In this document: in pieces, positions 32,417 to 43,611 of the stretch
How the letters are laid out: each line of letters begins with the position of its first letter
How positions within the stretch are numbered: position 1 is the stretch's first letter
Assembly: GCA_027475525.1 (NCBI GenBank)
Contig: JAMWFC010000058.1
Location: 248,001 to 312,000 of the forward strand
Direction of reading: 5' to 3'
DNA length: 64,000 bases
Origin: Macrolepiota albuminosa
Lineage: Eukaryota; Basidiomycota; Agaricomycetes; Agaricales; Agaricaceae
Notes under the pieces: model-generated
What the model saw: the letters and a program-made list of their open reading frames with translations, nothing else
Told to the model about the DNA's origin: nothing
Databases searched by the model: none
Made by a program: the position numbers and the translations under genes

Positions 32417-35400
32417 ATGCTTGTCGACAGTGATAGGGGCATTTGGAGGAGATCCCCAACACCATGGGACGAAAGCTCGGCAAGAATCATAGTTGAGGGG
32501 AACTTGAGCCGTTCAGAAGACGTAACCTCAACACAGAACCCTGATAGTTACACAGGGCAAGTCACAAACATGAATGAACACCAATTCCACGACCTGGAAG
32601 ATGGCCAGGTGGACAACAAAACCTACCCCTACTCCCGTGTAAGAACGGAAGTACCTAGAGCATCAAAAAGAATAAGAAAGAACACGAGCGCCAACATAAG
32701 ACTGGGGTCGCTAAACATCCAAGGAAGAGGAGCTACGACCATCTACGACACCAACCATAAATGGAACAAGCTTAATAGACTGATGAAAAAACATAGATTA
32801 AGCATCCTCGCGCTCCAAGAAACCCACCTGAACGAGGATCAGGAAAACCAACTGAACGATAAGCTCAAAAACATAGCCGTGTACAACTCCCTAGACCCGG
32901 ACCACCCCAACTCTAAGGGAGTATCATTTGCAGTAAACAAAAGCTTAACGAACTGGGAAGATATAAAGACAACAGAGATCGTACCAGGCAGAGCCCTAAT
33001 GATGAAAATCCCATGGCATGCCAACAAGATCCTTAATATACTAAATGTGTACGCCCCTAACAACCCAACAGAAAATGGCAACTTCTGGAAAACCTTAAAA
33101 GACAAATGGTGCGAAACCACCTCGCGCCTGCCATTCCCAGACATAATACTAGGCGACTTCAATATGGTGGAGGACGCCATTGACAGGCTACCGAGCCACC
33201 AAGATAACAACATAACAACCGCAAACCTGGTGGACATGATGACAAGCTTCCAGCTAATAGACGGCTGGAAAGAATCCAACCCGGAATCAAAAGGATACAC
33301 ACACACGCAATTACCCACAGGCTCGCAAGCACGACTAGACAGAATCTATGCCACCCTAAACATAACAGATAACTCGGCTGACTGGGAAATTATCGAGACA
33401 ATGATACCAACCGACCACAGGATGGTAACCACACGCATCGAGAATTACAAAGACCCATTCGTAGGTAAAGGCAGGTGGCCCTGGCCACCACAACTGCTGA
33501 AAGACAGAAAACTTATACAGCAGATTGAGGAACGGGCAGTAGTAGCTCAGGACATAATAGAAACCTGCAGAGAAGCAACCAGAAACGATAACCCGCACAT
33601 CACGGGAAAGGAAATACAAACAGAATGGAAAGAACTGAAGAAAAACATAGTAAGGTTAGCAAAGGAAAGATCTAGACAGGTGGTTGCCCCTGCGGAGAAA
33701 AGAATAAACGAACTTAAACGAGCTGTGAAACAAACCCTGAACGACGAAACACTAAGTGACGAAGACAAAATGAGGACTGCAGGTATACTGGGCGAAGAAC
33801 TAAAAAGAAAGCTGGCGTGTAAACACGAGAAAGATAGGGAAGCTACCCGAGCAAACATCCACGAATACTCGGAAACAATCTGTCGTCAGTGGATTAGCCA
33901 GAATACCAAAAAGAGACCGAGGGATATCATTAGGAAATTGCGAAGACCAGTAGGCGAGCAAAACGAGAACACAAATCCCTATGCTACAAGAACGGAAGAA
34001 ATGGCCAAACTGGCAAGAACGTACCATGAAGAGATCCAGGGAGATGGAATGACGGAAGACAATAGGAGACGCTCCGAAGACATTAACACAACCCTAGACA
34101 TGGTCAACGTTAAGATCTCCCCAGACCAAAAGGCCAAGCTAGCCAAAAAGCTAACCAGACAACAGATCGAAAATGCCCTAATGGCCCAACCCAACGGTAA
34201 GGCAGCGGGCCCAGACTGCATCCCAGCGGAATTATACAAAACCCTACGTAACCGAAGCAATGAGAGGAAAAAAAGAGGAGAAACTGGCTTTGACATGATC
34301 AAGACCCTGAAGTTAGTCTTCGAGGACGTTGAAAAGAATGGAATACTAGAAGGATCTGAGTTCTCCAGTGGCTGGATGTGCCCTCTGTACAAGAGGAACG
34401 ACAGAACGGATATAGCAAACTATAGGCCGATAATGGTCCTAAACTCCGACTATAAAACACTTACTAGAGCCCTCCAAGACAAACTGTCCGAAGTGGCACA
34501 AGATATAATTCACCATAACCAGGCGGGCTTTATGAAAGGCCGAAGTATCTTTAATCAGGTCAAAACAGTGAAACTAATGATAGACCATGCGAAAGAGACA
34601 GGAGAGGGAGGAGTTATTGTAGCGCTAGACCAAGAAAAAGCTTACGATAAAATTGCCCACGACTACCTATGGAGGGTACTGGAAAAGTATAATCTCCCAA
34701 CCACCTTCATAAATACAGTGAAGACACTCTACAAAAACGCAGAGACAACCATCATGATAAACGGTGTGGCGAGTAGTCCCTTTAAAATCACCAGGGGGGT
34801 ACGACAAGGAGATCCGCTCTCATGCCTATTATTCAACTTGGCTATCGAACCACTGGCGACCACCCTCCGAAACTCCGACATAAAAGGCTTTAGAATTCCT
34901 GGGATGGAGGAGAGGCTGATAACCCTTCTATTCGCGGACGATACAACTGTCTTCCTGTCCAAAGAGGATGGATTCGACGAACTTAAAGAAATACTAGATA
35001 GATGGTGCAGTGCATCAGGTGCAAAATTTAACATAAGGAAGACCGAAGTCATACCAATAGGCCCAATGACCTACCGAAACAGAGTGAGAACGACACGAAG
35101 AGTCCACCCGGAAGATGTGGGTAACGAAATACCCGATGGGATCAGGATAGCAGAAGAAGGTGAAATGATTCGCATCCTGGGCTCCTGGGTAGGAAACGGG
35201 ATTGAACAATGTAACCCCTGGGAACCAGTACTGACGAAAGTTGACAAAACCCTGAAACACTGGGGGAAGTCAAACCCGTCCATAAAAGGACGGTGCCACA
35301 TCATTAACATGTATGTGGGGGGTCTAACATTCTACCTCACCAAAGTGCAAGGAATGCCAAAGGAAATCGAAAACAGACTGGAGAGAACGATACGCCAGTT

Positions 35401-37534
35401 CATTTGGAACAACGCCACCCCGAAGGTGAACCTGGAGACGCTTTTCGACCCGATTGAAAGGGGGGGCAGAAAACTGCTTGACCTAAGAAGCCGCAACGAG
35501 GCCGTGCACCTCTCCTGGCTAAGGGACTTCATGAATTTGGGTAAACAAAGACCAGCCTGGGCTTACATAGCAGACGACCTAATAAGACGCAATGCAAGAG
35601 CGGTGGATAGAATTGAAGGCCCCCTGGATGGAACTAATCAGATTTTACAAACGTGGAGGGCAAAAACTAAAAAGTCTACCTCCCTCCCAAAAGACCTAAG
35701 AGACATGCTTGATGCGGGAACTCGGAATGGAGTAGCAGTATGGGGACACAACCTCTCCGATAACGCAAAAATGGAAATGCCACTCTGGCACCACCCGAGA
35801 ATGCCCAAAACAACGAAAGGCGGAGTCAGCAATGAGAAATCCAAACACATCAGACAAATACACAGAGTGTCAACAGTGGGTGACGCCTGTGCAATGCTAC
35901 TACGCTTAGTAGATGAAAAACACAGCAATAACAACTTCTGCCGATGCCTCTACTGTATGGGAGACTTAACAGCGGGGTGTACCTCACCCAGTACTTGCAC
36001 CCGACTCATTGGTAATCTAATACTAAGTCTCGAGGAAGGTTGGAGACCAGGGGCTGAACCCCAGCACAAAATAAGCCCAATCCAGCCCAGTGGCCAGGGC
36101 ATAACCCAATACCAGCGAAGAGACAGGATACAGCATATAAGGGAGGCAGTGCGGATCTTTACAGAAGGAACAACGACAACAACCCAAACAATGCCAGGCC
36201 AAATGGAAACGGTAGGCCCACCGAACATGACCACCGTATACACAGATGGATCTTGCACCAATAATGGCGAGGAAGAGGCGGAGGCAGGTAGCGGAATGTG
36301 GTTCAACAAGGATGATGCAAGAAACACGAGCTTGAAAGTGCCAGGCCTAACTCAATCGAACCAAACAGGAGAGATCTATGCCATTCAACAAGCTGCCACA
36401 GCCGTAGACGAAGGCATACTACACATAAGGACAGACTCAAAATACGCCATTGAAGGTCTGACAAGACACATCCATAAGTGGGACGACATCGGCTGGATCG
36501 GCGTGAAAAACGGTCCGAGGCTGAGGTATGCCAGGGACAGCATTGAGAAAAGAACTGGCCCGACCTGGTTTGAATGGGTTAAGGGACACAGCGGCGAGGA
36601 AGGTAATGACGGAGCAGACGAACTGGCAAAAGCGGGTGTAGAAATCCAGAGAACCACCCAACCGGACGACGCGTTTGGCGCAGGACGTTGGCTCCACGGG
36701 GCAAAACTATTGCTAGCCACGCAGTCTACCCTCTACAAAGGAATTAGACTCAGAAAATCAGAAACCTGGCGGGAACGAACCACGTCATGTACCACCCTCC
36801 AGATGATAAAACAGTCAATACAGCGAACGAATGGTACCAGTCCGACTGAAGAGAGAATTTGGAGGTCGGTACATCAGAAAGATTTCTCAAAGAGGACAAG
36901 AGAATTCCTGTGGAGATGCATCCATGGGACGTATAGGGTTGGGAAATACTGGAGAAACATACCCAACTATGAGACGAGGGCCACATGCTCAACATGTGAA
37001 ATCGAAGACTCAATGGAACACATTCTCCTCCACTGTAGAGCCCCAGGCCAAGAAGTCATCTGGTGGGCAATAGCTAGGTGGTGGGATATGAGGGGCGTAA
37101 AATGGGAAAGACCCGACATAGGGGGCATCCTGGGCTGCGGAACGGCCCACAGGAAAACCCCTGAAGGCAGGCCCGTTAAGGGCGACTTGAGACTCCACAG
37201 GCTACTAACAACAGAAGCTGCTACCACAATCTGGGCACTCAGGTGCAAATGGGTCATTGACACAGAAAATGGTCAAAATGTTGAATTAGACGATAGAGCC
37301 ATAATAAAAACTCTCAAGAAAAGGGTGAACGAGAGGATAAGCCTAGACCTCCTCCTTACAGCGAGAAGCGGAAGCACGAAGCGTAATAAAATAGGGAGAC
37401 TAGTGAAAGAAACATGGAAAGGCCTGCTAGAAGACGAGGGCGACTTGCCGGCCTACTGGCCAGGTCAAGCTGAGGTTTTAGTGGGTATACGTGACCCAAG
37501 ACCCCAAGGGGGGTTTACGCCCCCCAATGGATAA
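32417..37534 (+). CDS. LINE ORF2 protein: endonuclease, reverse transcriptase, RNase H
   Basis: The frame is open from 32225; the first ATG is 32417 (MLVDSDRG), and an upstream GTG at 32240 is possible. From ATG 32417 it is about 1,705 residues. In order: an APE-type endonuclease (LGSLNIQGRG, ALQETHLNEDQ, IILGDFNMVED, IPTDHRMV) at about nt 32700-33450; a basic coiled linker; the LINE reverse transcriptase (GKAAGPDCIPAELYK, QAGFMKGRSI, GVRQGDPLSC, catalytic FADDTT near 34930); RNase H (TVYTDGSCTN near 36232, FEWVKGHSGEEGNDGADELA); and a C-terminal C-x2-C-x7-H-x4-C finger (CSTCEIEDSMEHILLHC) near 37000. It nicks the target and copies the element RNA at the break. The whole frame is intact. Confidence 0.93.
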   Translation: MLVDSDRGIWRRSPTPWDESSARIIVEGNLSRSEDVTSTQNPDSYTGQVTNMNEHQFHDLEDGQVDNKTYPYSRVRTEVPRASKRIRKNTSANIRLGSLNIQGRGATTIYDTNHKWNKLNRLMKKHRLSILALQETHLNEDQENQLNDKLKNIAVYNSLDPDHPNSKGVSFAVNKSLTNWEDIKTTEIVPGRALMMKIPWHANKILNILNVYAPNNPTENGNFWKTLKDKWCETTSRLPFPDIILGDFNMVEDAIDRLPSHQDNNITTANLVDMMTSFQLIDGWKESNPESKGYTHTQLPTGSQARLDRIYATLNITDNSADWEIIETMIPTDHRMVTTRIENYKDPFVGKGRWPWPPQLLKDRKLIQQIEERAVVAQDIIETCREATRNDNPHITGKEIQTEWKELKKNIVRLAKERSRQVVAPAEKRINELKRAVKQTLNDETLSDEDKMRTAGILGEELKRKLACKHEKDREATRANIHEYSETICRQWISQNTKKRPRDIIRKLRRPVGEQNENTNPYATRTEEMAKLARTYHEEIQGDGMTEDNRRRSEDINTTLDMVNVKISPDQKAKLAKKLTRQQIENALMAQPNGKAAGPDCIPAELYKTLRNRSNERKKRGETGFDMIKTLKLVFEDVEKNGILEGSEFSSGWMCPLYKRNDRTDIANYRPIMVLNSDYKTLTRALQDKLSEVAQDIIHHNQAGFMKGRSIFNQVKTVKLMIDHAKETGEGGVIVALDQEKAYDKIAHDYLWRVLEKYNLPTTFINTVKTLYKNAETTIMINGVASSPFKITRGVRQGDPLSCLLFNLAIEPLATTLRNSDIKGFRIPGMEERLITLLFADDTTVFLSKEDGFDELKEILDRWCSASGAKFNIRKTEVIPIGPMTYRNRVRTTRRVHPEDVGNEIPDGIRIAEEGEMIRILGSWVGNGIEQCNPWEPVLTKVDKTLKHWGKSNPSIKGRCHIINMYVGGLTFYLTKVQGMPKEIENRLERTIRQFIWNNATPKVNLETLFDPIERGGRKLLDLRSRNEAVHLSWLRDFMNLGKQRPAWAYIADDLIRRNARAVDRIEGPLDGTNQILQTWRAKTKKSTSLPKDLRDMLDAGTRNGVAVWGHNLSDNAKMEMPLWHHPRMPKTTKGGVSNEKSKHIRQIHRVSTVGDACAMLLRLVDEKHSNNNFCRCLYCMGDLTAGCTSPSTCTRLIGNLILSLEEGWRPGAEPQHKISPIQPSGQGITQYQRRDRIQHIREAVRIFTEGTTTTTQTMPGQMETVGPPNMTTVYTDGSCTNNGEEEAEAGSGMWFNKDDARNTSLKVPGLTQSNQTGEIYAIQQAATAVDEGILHIRTDSKYAIEGLTRHIHKWDDIGWIGVKNGPRLRYARDSIEKRTGPTWFEWVKGHSGEEGNDGADELAKAGVEIQRTTQPDDAFGAGRWLHGAKLLLATQSTLYKGIRLRKSETWRERTTSCTTLQMIKQSIQRTNGTSPTEERIWRSVHQKDFSKRTREFLWRCIHGTYRVGKYWRNIPNYETRATCSTCEIEDSMEHILLHCRAPGQEVIWWAIARWWDMRGVKWERPDIGGILGCGTAHRKTPEGRPVKGDLRLHRLLTTEAATTIWALRCKWVIDTENGQNVELDDRAIIKTLKKRVNERISLDLLLTARSGSTKRNKIGRLVKETWKGLLEDEGDLPAYWPGQAEVLVGIRDPRPQGGFTPPNG

Positions 37535-37701
37535 ACACGGACCCCCACACTACTCCATACCAGGAGTGTGCGTAAAGCATTTCCTCAGGGTGGACGCCTC
37601 GAAACAGACCAACAGTCTGACATCTAGCGGGCTAGAAGGACTAACCCCTTTTGGGCATAGTTGTTAGTTGCCGATAGCTACCAATATGGTAACGCTCCTC
37701 C

Positions 37702-37728
37702 AAAAAAAAAAAAAAAAAAAAAAAAAAA
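37702..37728 (+). repeat. LINE poly(A) tail (27 A)
   Basis: An uninterrupted A run marks the 3' end of the LINE, directly before the second 18-bp target-site duplication. Confidence 0.95.
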
Positions 37729-37746
37729 CAGAAACGGCTTGTTGGA
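37729..37746 (+). repeat. LINE target-site duplication, right copy
   Basis: This is identical to 8997-9014. Confidence 0.95.
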
Positions 37747-37949
37747 CCACGCAAGTCACATGTTTTTAAGCTACTTAATGATCTACATGACAACAAGCTG
37801 GCCGGTCCGGAGGACTCGGAGATCTGCGCCTGGGGATTGAATGATATCTCACCTGCCATGTCCTTGTGGACATCAACGTAGGGCGTTCCAGACTATGACA
37901 AGCCCTAACTGTCTTTGACTCGATACACCTCTTCCCCATTGACTGAGAA

Positions 37950-40228
37950 ATGGCTCACAAGAACACTGTTTTTGGTCATCCACTCCCTAGGTCATCCGCC
38001 TTCACCCCCCGTCTGCCTATCGGCGGCGCGTTCTCCTCCATACGACCTGCAAAATCTCCCAATATTTGCCAAAGTCCTCCATCCAGCAGTAGTAACGGCT
38101 CTAGTGTCAACGAGCCCGATAATATCATTCCCAAAGAAGGTATGTATGATCGAACTTGTCGATCCCTCAGCATTGGTTTCATTATGCGTCCACAACAGTA
38201 ACTTTCCAGTGGGTCAAGGGCGAGCTCTTGGGGAAAGGAAGCTATGCCAGGGTCTACTACGGTCTCAATGCAACTACTGGTGATATCATGGCCGTCAAAC
38301 AAGTAGAACTTCCCCAAACACCCAGTGATATGCAGAATTCTCGGAATCGGGAAATTGCAGATGCCCTCAAATTTGAGCGCAAAACGTTAATGAGGCTTGA
38401 GCACCCAAATATCGTCCGATATCTAGGCTATGAAGAAAGTCCTACCTGTCTAAGCATGTACACAATGACCTCCTCGTTTATCATTCCTGGTCCTGATTGT
38501 TTTCACGCAGTTTCCTTGAATATGTCCCTGGCGGAACTATATCATCCTGCCTCAGAATCTATGGCATATTCAGCGAGGAAGTCACCAAGTTCTTTACTCG
38601 ACAGATTCTCGAGGGCCTAGATTATCTGCACGGCATGGGAATCATTCACCGAGTATCAATAGTTCATTTCATTACAAAATCAGTTCTTCATTGATTTGGT
38701 ACATTAGGACCTGAAATCAGACAACATCCTTGTTGAGTCAACAGGTGTTTGCAAAATTTCGGATTTTGGTATCTCGAAACAAGTTGAAAACATTTCCCAA
38801 GCAAGGGCGTACACTGGAATGAAAGGAACTATCTTTTGGATGGCACCCGAAATTCTCAACAACGACAAACAGGGATATGACCTCAAAGTTGATATATGGA
38901 GTACTGGGTGTGTTGTCTTAGAAATGTGGACAGGCGAAAGGCCTTGGTCCGGCGAAGAACTTTATCCTGTGATGTACAAGGTACCTTTGTTATACTCCAG
39001 AGCCCGTCAATCACTAAGTTAGCTTTCACTCGATTTCAGCTGTCTCAGGAAAGACTTGCACCCCCAATCCCTGCTCACTTGGTTCTGGAGGACGCTGCCC
39101 ATGATTTCCATAGCCAATGTTTTCAGAGGTATTTGTCTGTCTCCTTTCCTGTTGAGAACTCTTCACTCAAATGTTGTGATTCAATGATGTCCTAGAAATC
39201 CGCAAGACCGTCCGTCTGCGATCAAATTGAGAGATCATCCTTACCTTAGGTTACCGCTCAGCTGGAAGTTTGAATCTTTCGAACTTTCCTCCTTCAAACG
39301 CTCCCTTTCTCAGACCTCTCGAGAATCATCCACATCCGCAAACCTACCATCAAATGCATCAGCCGTGGTATCTCAAATACCAGCCATGTCGACGATAGTT
39401 GAGAACTCGACATATCGACCGGTCATGCATACCACCGCTCATCATTCCCGACCCCAACGAGGAACTGATGCTCGACAGTATTCAGGCAATGGTCCGCAGG
39501 TGGTAACCATCACGCCCCCAAGATCACCTCGGCCCAATCCCGCACAACTGCCAAACAACTCCAGGTCATCGCTGGAGACGGCAGGGTCTGTCTCTACTCC
39601 AATAAAGGGATTCCGTCTCGTGAATCCGGATGATCCTGACTCACAAGCTAACAAAAACGCCTTTGTATACAACCCTCCTCCTCTTCCCCCCGTGGGTGGA
39701 AGTTCTCCATTTTCATCTAGCCTTCAGCCGATTTCTAATCATGGTGTACCCGAGGCATATCCTACACCCATCCCTATCCAAGCTCAAGCTACCTTATCTG
39801 TGGCGTCATCACGCCAAACGGTGATCTCTCACTACTCTGATACTCGGCGCACTCAGGTATCTCAATCCTATACCGAATACCGTGAGACTGATAGCGACAT
39901 TTATGATGACGCATTCTGGGCAAAACCTCCTTCAGATCTATCTCATAAGGGTGAATCAACGCAGCCTGTGGGCGGTGACAGTCGGTTGAACGTTATCGGT
40001 GCTCGCGAGGAGTGGCCTCGGCCGGTCCCAGCTGCCGTATACGAAAACCTTGATGACTTCTTTCCTGAATGTGATTTGGAGAAAGCTGTTGTTCCAATTT
40101 CCTCACCTGCAGAACAGGGTCGAGAGAGGAAAAAGAGCATCCGTGTGGTCGCAAAGGACCGTGCTCAATCACATCCACAAAGGGGAACTAAATTATGGGA
40201 TAATAAGGTCGAAGAACTGCATATGTAG
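37950..40228 (+). CDS. BCK1-like MAPKKK with rearranged domain order
   Basis: The exons I infer are 37950-38139, 38199-38457, 38511-38652, 38708-38980, 39040-39128 and 39196-40228 (661 residues, all phases match). The kinase domain, about residues 66-335, is complete: [11 protein letters not shown] loop, MAVKQVELP lysine, [17 protein letters not shown] (split by an intron), [19 protein letters not shown], and HPYLRLP at its end. It is closest to Bck1/Mkh1 of the cell-wall-integrity pathway, which phosphorylates the MAPKK. In canonical Bck1 the kinase is the C-terminus, preceded by a block of FFPxHDLDKPV, KSIRxVAEE and KLWGxKVEE motifs. Here that block ([33 protein letters not shown]) is at the very end, after the kinase, and no large N-terminal region is present. 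It is probably a rearranged paralogue, not the main Bck1. Confidence 0.85.
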
Positions 40229-40421
40229 GATGGACTGACTGTTTACTCGACTTATTTACTGGACTTGACATGAGAATATTTCCGAGAACGAATGTATTTA
40301 CTCCCAGTATTGACATCAAGTATATCATTGACACTCTTAGGGTATGTACAATGTCCTTGGCAGAAGGACAAGGAGCGTTTACATATAATTAACAAAATTG
40401 CTACCTAGGTGGCAAGCCGGA

Positions 40422-42532
40422 TTAGAAATGTTCCTGTGGATACAGTCATTATACGGAGTGGCGTAAATATTATATCACGAACCTTCGCAAATGTAAATCG
40501 AACATTGGACGACGAATTCTTTACTGTCGCCTCCTTGATAGCCTTGGCCAGGACTCCAGGACCACAAAAGTACGTCTGTAAAAACAAGTTGGGAAAGTGT
40601 GAAGGCAAAGTTTGTCTAAGAAACGTACTCCAACTTTTGTTTTCAGTTGCGACTGGCTCCCTGGGATGTATTGGTCAGATTCGATAGCTTGTCTCAGTTG
40701 CCTATAAATAGTCATCCAATCAGGGCGTCCGAACATCGTGCGGGAACGAAGGAGAGTTAGAGGGTCATAGTCTGCACCCGCATCATTAATAGCAATGTTC
40801 CACAACATGTCCTCTCCAATCTTCTGGGTCAGATAGATGTTAATGCGGAGGAAATTGGCTGATACAAATATCATTGATCAGATCATCTTTAGCTGATAAC
40901 GAAAATCTTTAGACTTACGATCCGCCTGCGCTGCCTCAACTTCCTGCAACAGGCTCTGAAACCAACCAAAGGAGGGCGCATCACGACAAACCCAGAAGAA
41001 TTCAACACGGCGCAAAGATCCCAAGGCACCCTTCTTCTGTCTGTACCAAATATGTTTGAGGATAGAGGCAAAGGGTGTGACACCTGAAGTTACGTCGATA
41101 AATTCTTTGGCCTGGTCTCTAGGAGATGTCAACACTGACCAATACCAGCTCCAATCAGCACAGCGACCTCAGCCTTGAAAACATCCTCAGCAGGAGCGCC
41201 GTAAGGACCGTCGATCCTAATTGCAGGAAGGCCAGAGGCAGTAGAAGTAGTATCTAGTTCGACAAAGTCACCTCGAGTGCCGTACTTCTCACTTTTCTCC
41301 GAGCCCTTCATAGCTGCCGAGGTCATGGTAGCAACGACAGATGGACCAACACCGAGGCGTTCACCGAGCGCGCGAGTCCAGTCGCCAACTTGACGGATAT
41401 GAACAGAAACGTAAGGGTCCTCTGGAGCCGATGTAATTGTGAACTGTGGTTAGCAATGTTATTGAGACGTCTTGAACCTTCGTTAGCGAGGAACTCACTG
41501 GGTGCCATTGGAAGCGTGAAATTTCTGGAATCTGGACAAAAAGCCATTGTCCAGCAGTGTATTTAAAGCTTGGTTTGATGATACGGAGTTCCATAGCACC
41601 TAATAGAACGAGAATCAGTGTATATGAAGACGTTGGCAGTACCTAAAAAAAGATGCATACCACTAGGATGGACGAGAACTTTTGATAAGCGTGTAGCTCT
41701 CCTTCCGCGGTATTCTCTGTAGACACGCTCGCCAAAGTAGATGATTCCCGGCCAGATAGTGAACCTCCAGCTGAGATATCCAAGGCAATGTTTAGTGTCG
41801 TAGAATGGGAAGTAAGGAACATAGGCCGGATCAGGAGTATCGCGAACAAAGCAACCAGTGGCGTGTGTATAAAGGCCAAGCATGAAGAAGAATGCCAGAT
41901 GATGGGTGTACCAAAAGGCCTCGAAACACTGCTGCCGAATCTTATGATGAGCCGTGGTATACATAAGAAACATGATGAGGAGCATAAAGTGGCCTGTGAT
42001 CCCACCGGGCTGTGTATAATGAATTTGGAGGGCTGTTTGCGGACGGATTTCTGTGTATATTGGTCAGATACTATCAGTTTATACATTGAGGGCACGACGC
42101 ACGGGTCCGCTCTACATTAATGAAATTGACATAGTGGGCTGTTGTGTGCACCATAGCCCAGAAGGCCATAGAGTAGGCGACTTGACGGTGGAACCAGATA
42201 TTCTCGTCCGCAGGAAAAAGCCATGTCAATTTTGGACGAAGGACACGGATAATGTTGCGCAACATGGGAATAAGAATTAGACCGCCATCATAGGCCAAGA
42301 CCAAACCAGCACCGCGTGAAATCCAGACAGAGAACTTCAGGGAGTTCAGACCAGATAATTTCGTGTTGGTTTCCTTGACAAGGATGAGCACAGACAGAAA
42401 ATATGAAGAGAACTCAATTACCTGACTGTACCAGCCATACGCAAAGAGTGCAAGATGGGATCCGTAGAAAAATATGTTGAAAGCAAGCCTCCTTAGAACA
42501 AGAAACTCTCGGTGGAACCAGCTTTCACCCAT
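40422..42532 (-). CDS. noxA: NADPH oxidase NoxA
   Basis: This multi-exon gene starts at ATG 42532 (MGESWFHREFLVLRR). Six membrane segments form the ferric-reductase-like core, with haem ligands in WFHRQVAYSMAFW / HTTAHYVN and HHKIRQQCFEAFWYTHHLAFF. The C-terminal half is the FAD/NADPH reductase: VLVHPSG, TAGQWLFVQIPEIS, FQWHP, IDGPYGAPAEDVF, GAGIG, then VTPFASILKHIW, FFWVCRDAPSFGWFQSLL and KTKVG. The last intron (40482-40434) uses donor GTTCGT and leaves a 12-bp final exon encoding EHF and the stop, giving the family's usual FAKEHF ending. The enzyme makes superoxide from NADPH and O2 and acts in hyphal and fruiting-body differentiation. It converges with the kinase gene. Confidence 0.93.
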
Positions 42533-42789
42533 GGTAAATGTGCAGCGTCAAATAAGAAATAAGTGGGTAGGTCCGGGTCCAGCCAGACAGGAAAAGAAAG
42601 TGAAAGCGAGAAAAGAGGGTCAAGGGAAGGAAAGGGTAGCTATGCTGCTCCTGCCCATCATTGTATTGTTTGTGCTATGACAATGACAAGTCATGATTTT
42701 GATGCCATCGGTATCAAACTCGGGGTTACTGCTCAGTCGTTGCAGATACTTATATGATACAACTGTACTCATCATCCATCAACATCACC

Positions 42790-43611
42790 CTATTCCTCGT
42801 ACCGATACGCCACCATCGCTTCAATCCGATGAACGTCTGTGCTGAAGCTCCTCATCTTCACCTGCTGACTCTTGCTCGCCTCAATCGCCAGCGGGTCCGT
42901 GTCTACCCACTCCCCAGCAGGAACCTCCGCAGACTCGTGTGTATACGCAAGAATATTAAAAACCGTCGGCTCCTGGATCACGGGTAAATAAGTTACCATG
43001 GATATTATCTGCTTGAGAATGGCTCGAATTTCAGATTGTATTTCAGCTTCGGGCTTCGGAGGTATCCTGTGTAAATGGAATGAATTTTGATCATACAACG
43101 TCCATCTTGACATACGGTGTGATCGAGTCTGTCTGTTGCTCAACCAACTTGATGTCGAATACCCATCGTTCAAGGGGTGTCCGAGTATCTTTTGAAATGA
43201 TGGCAAGTACCAGTTGCGTGACAGACCCGGTGAGAAGCCATTCTGCTGTATATTAGTATTCTTGCCGCTGTACGATTCCTTAACGCACTCTGGACTTGTT
43301 TAAGGATTCTATAAAAGTCAATTATACTCAAGTCTGCTACAACTCAGTGAACTCACCGGTCGAGATAGTTTTCAAGGGCAAGGTCCTGCGTAACAAGCAC
43401 GGTTTGTCCATACTTCTTCACCATGTGAAAATCATCAGAGGGGTATACTTCGCGTTGAAAGAGGATGCTACAGAGATTTAGGTCACTCAAGGGTGGCATA
43501 GACACAAGATGAGGGTACACACGTATTGACTGCATATTTAAAGAATTCTGTGACTAGTGCTGTAGACCCTTTGAGCGTGATCGCCTGACGGTTTGCTTGC
43601 TTGGAAGCCAT
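42790..43611 (-). CDS. mad2: Spindle checkpoint HORMA protein Mad2
   Basis: Five exons are inferred: 43611-43523, 43467-43357, 43308-43289 (only 20 bp), 43245-43116 and 43066-42790, with phases that join to 208 residues, the usual length of Mad2. The N-terminus is MASKQANRQAITLKGSTALV, then EFFKYAVNT, ILFQREVYPSDDF and VKKYGQTVLVT, then LERWVFDIKLVEQQTDS. The safety-belt end is MRSFSTDVHRIEAMVAYRYEE. All are Mad2 signatures. Mad2 binds Cdc20 at unattached kinetochores and delays anaphase. The gene is divergent from TAF5, with 112 bp between start codons. Confidence 0.93.

Larger units (their letters stand above)
9015..37728 (+). mobile_element. Tad1-like LINE, split by nested LTR elements
   Basis: This is a full-length non-LTR retrotransposon: 5' UTR (9015-9807), ORF1 (9808-11037 continued at 31574-31765), an inter-ORF spacer, ORF2 (to 37534) and a 27-base A tail (37702-37728), flanked by perfect 18-bp target-site duplications. 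Without the LTR insert at 11038-31573 it is about 8.2 kb long. ORF2 has endonuclease, reverse transcriptase and RNase H, the layout of the fungal Tad1 clade. Both ORFs remain open apart from the insertion, so the LINE was young when it was hit. It landed about 200 bp upstream of the first ATG of the kinase gene at 37950. Confidence 0.95.
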
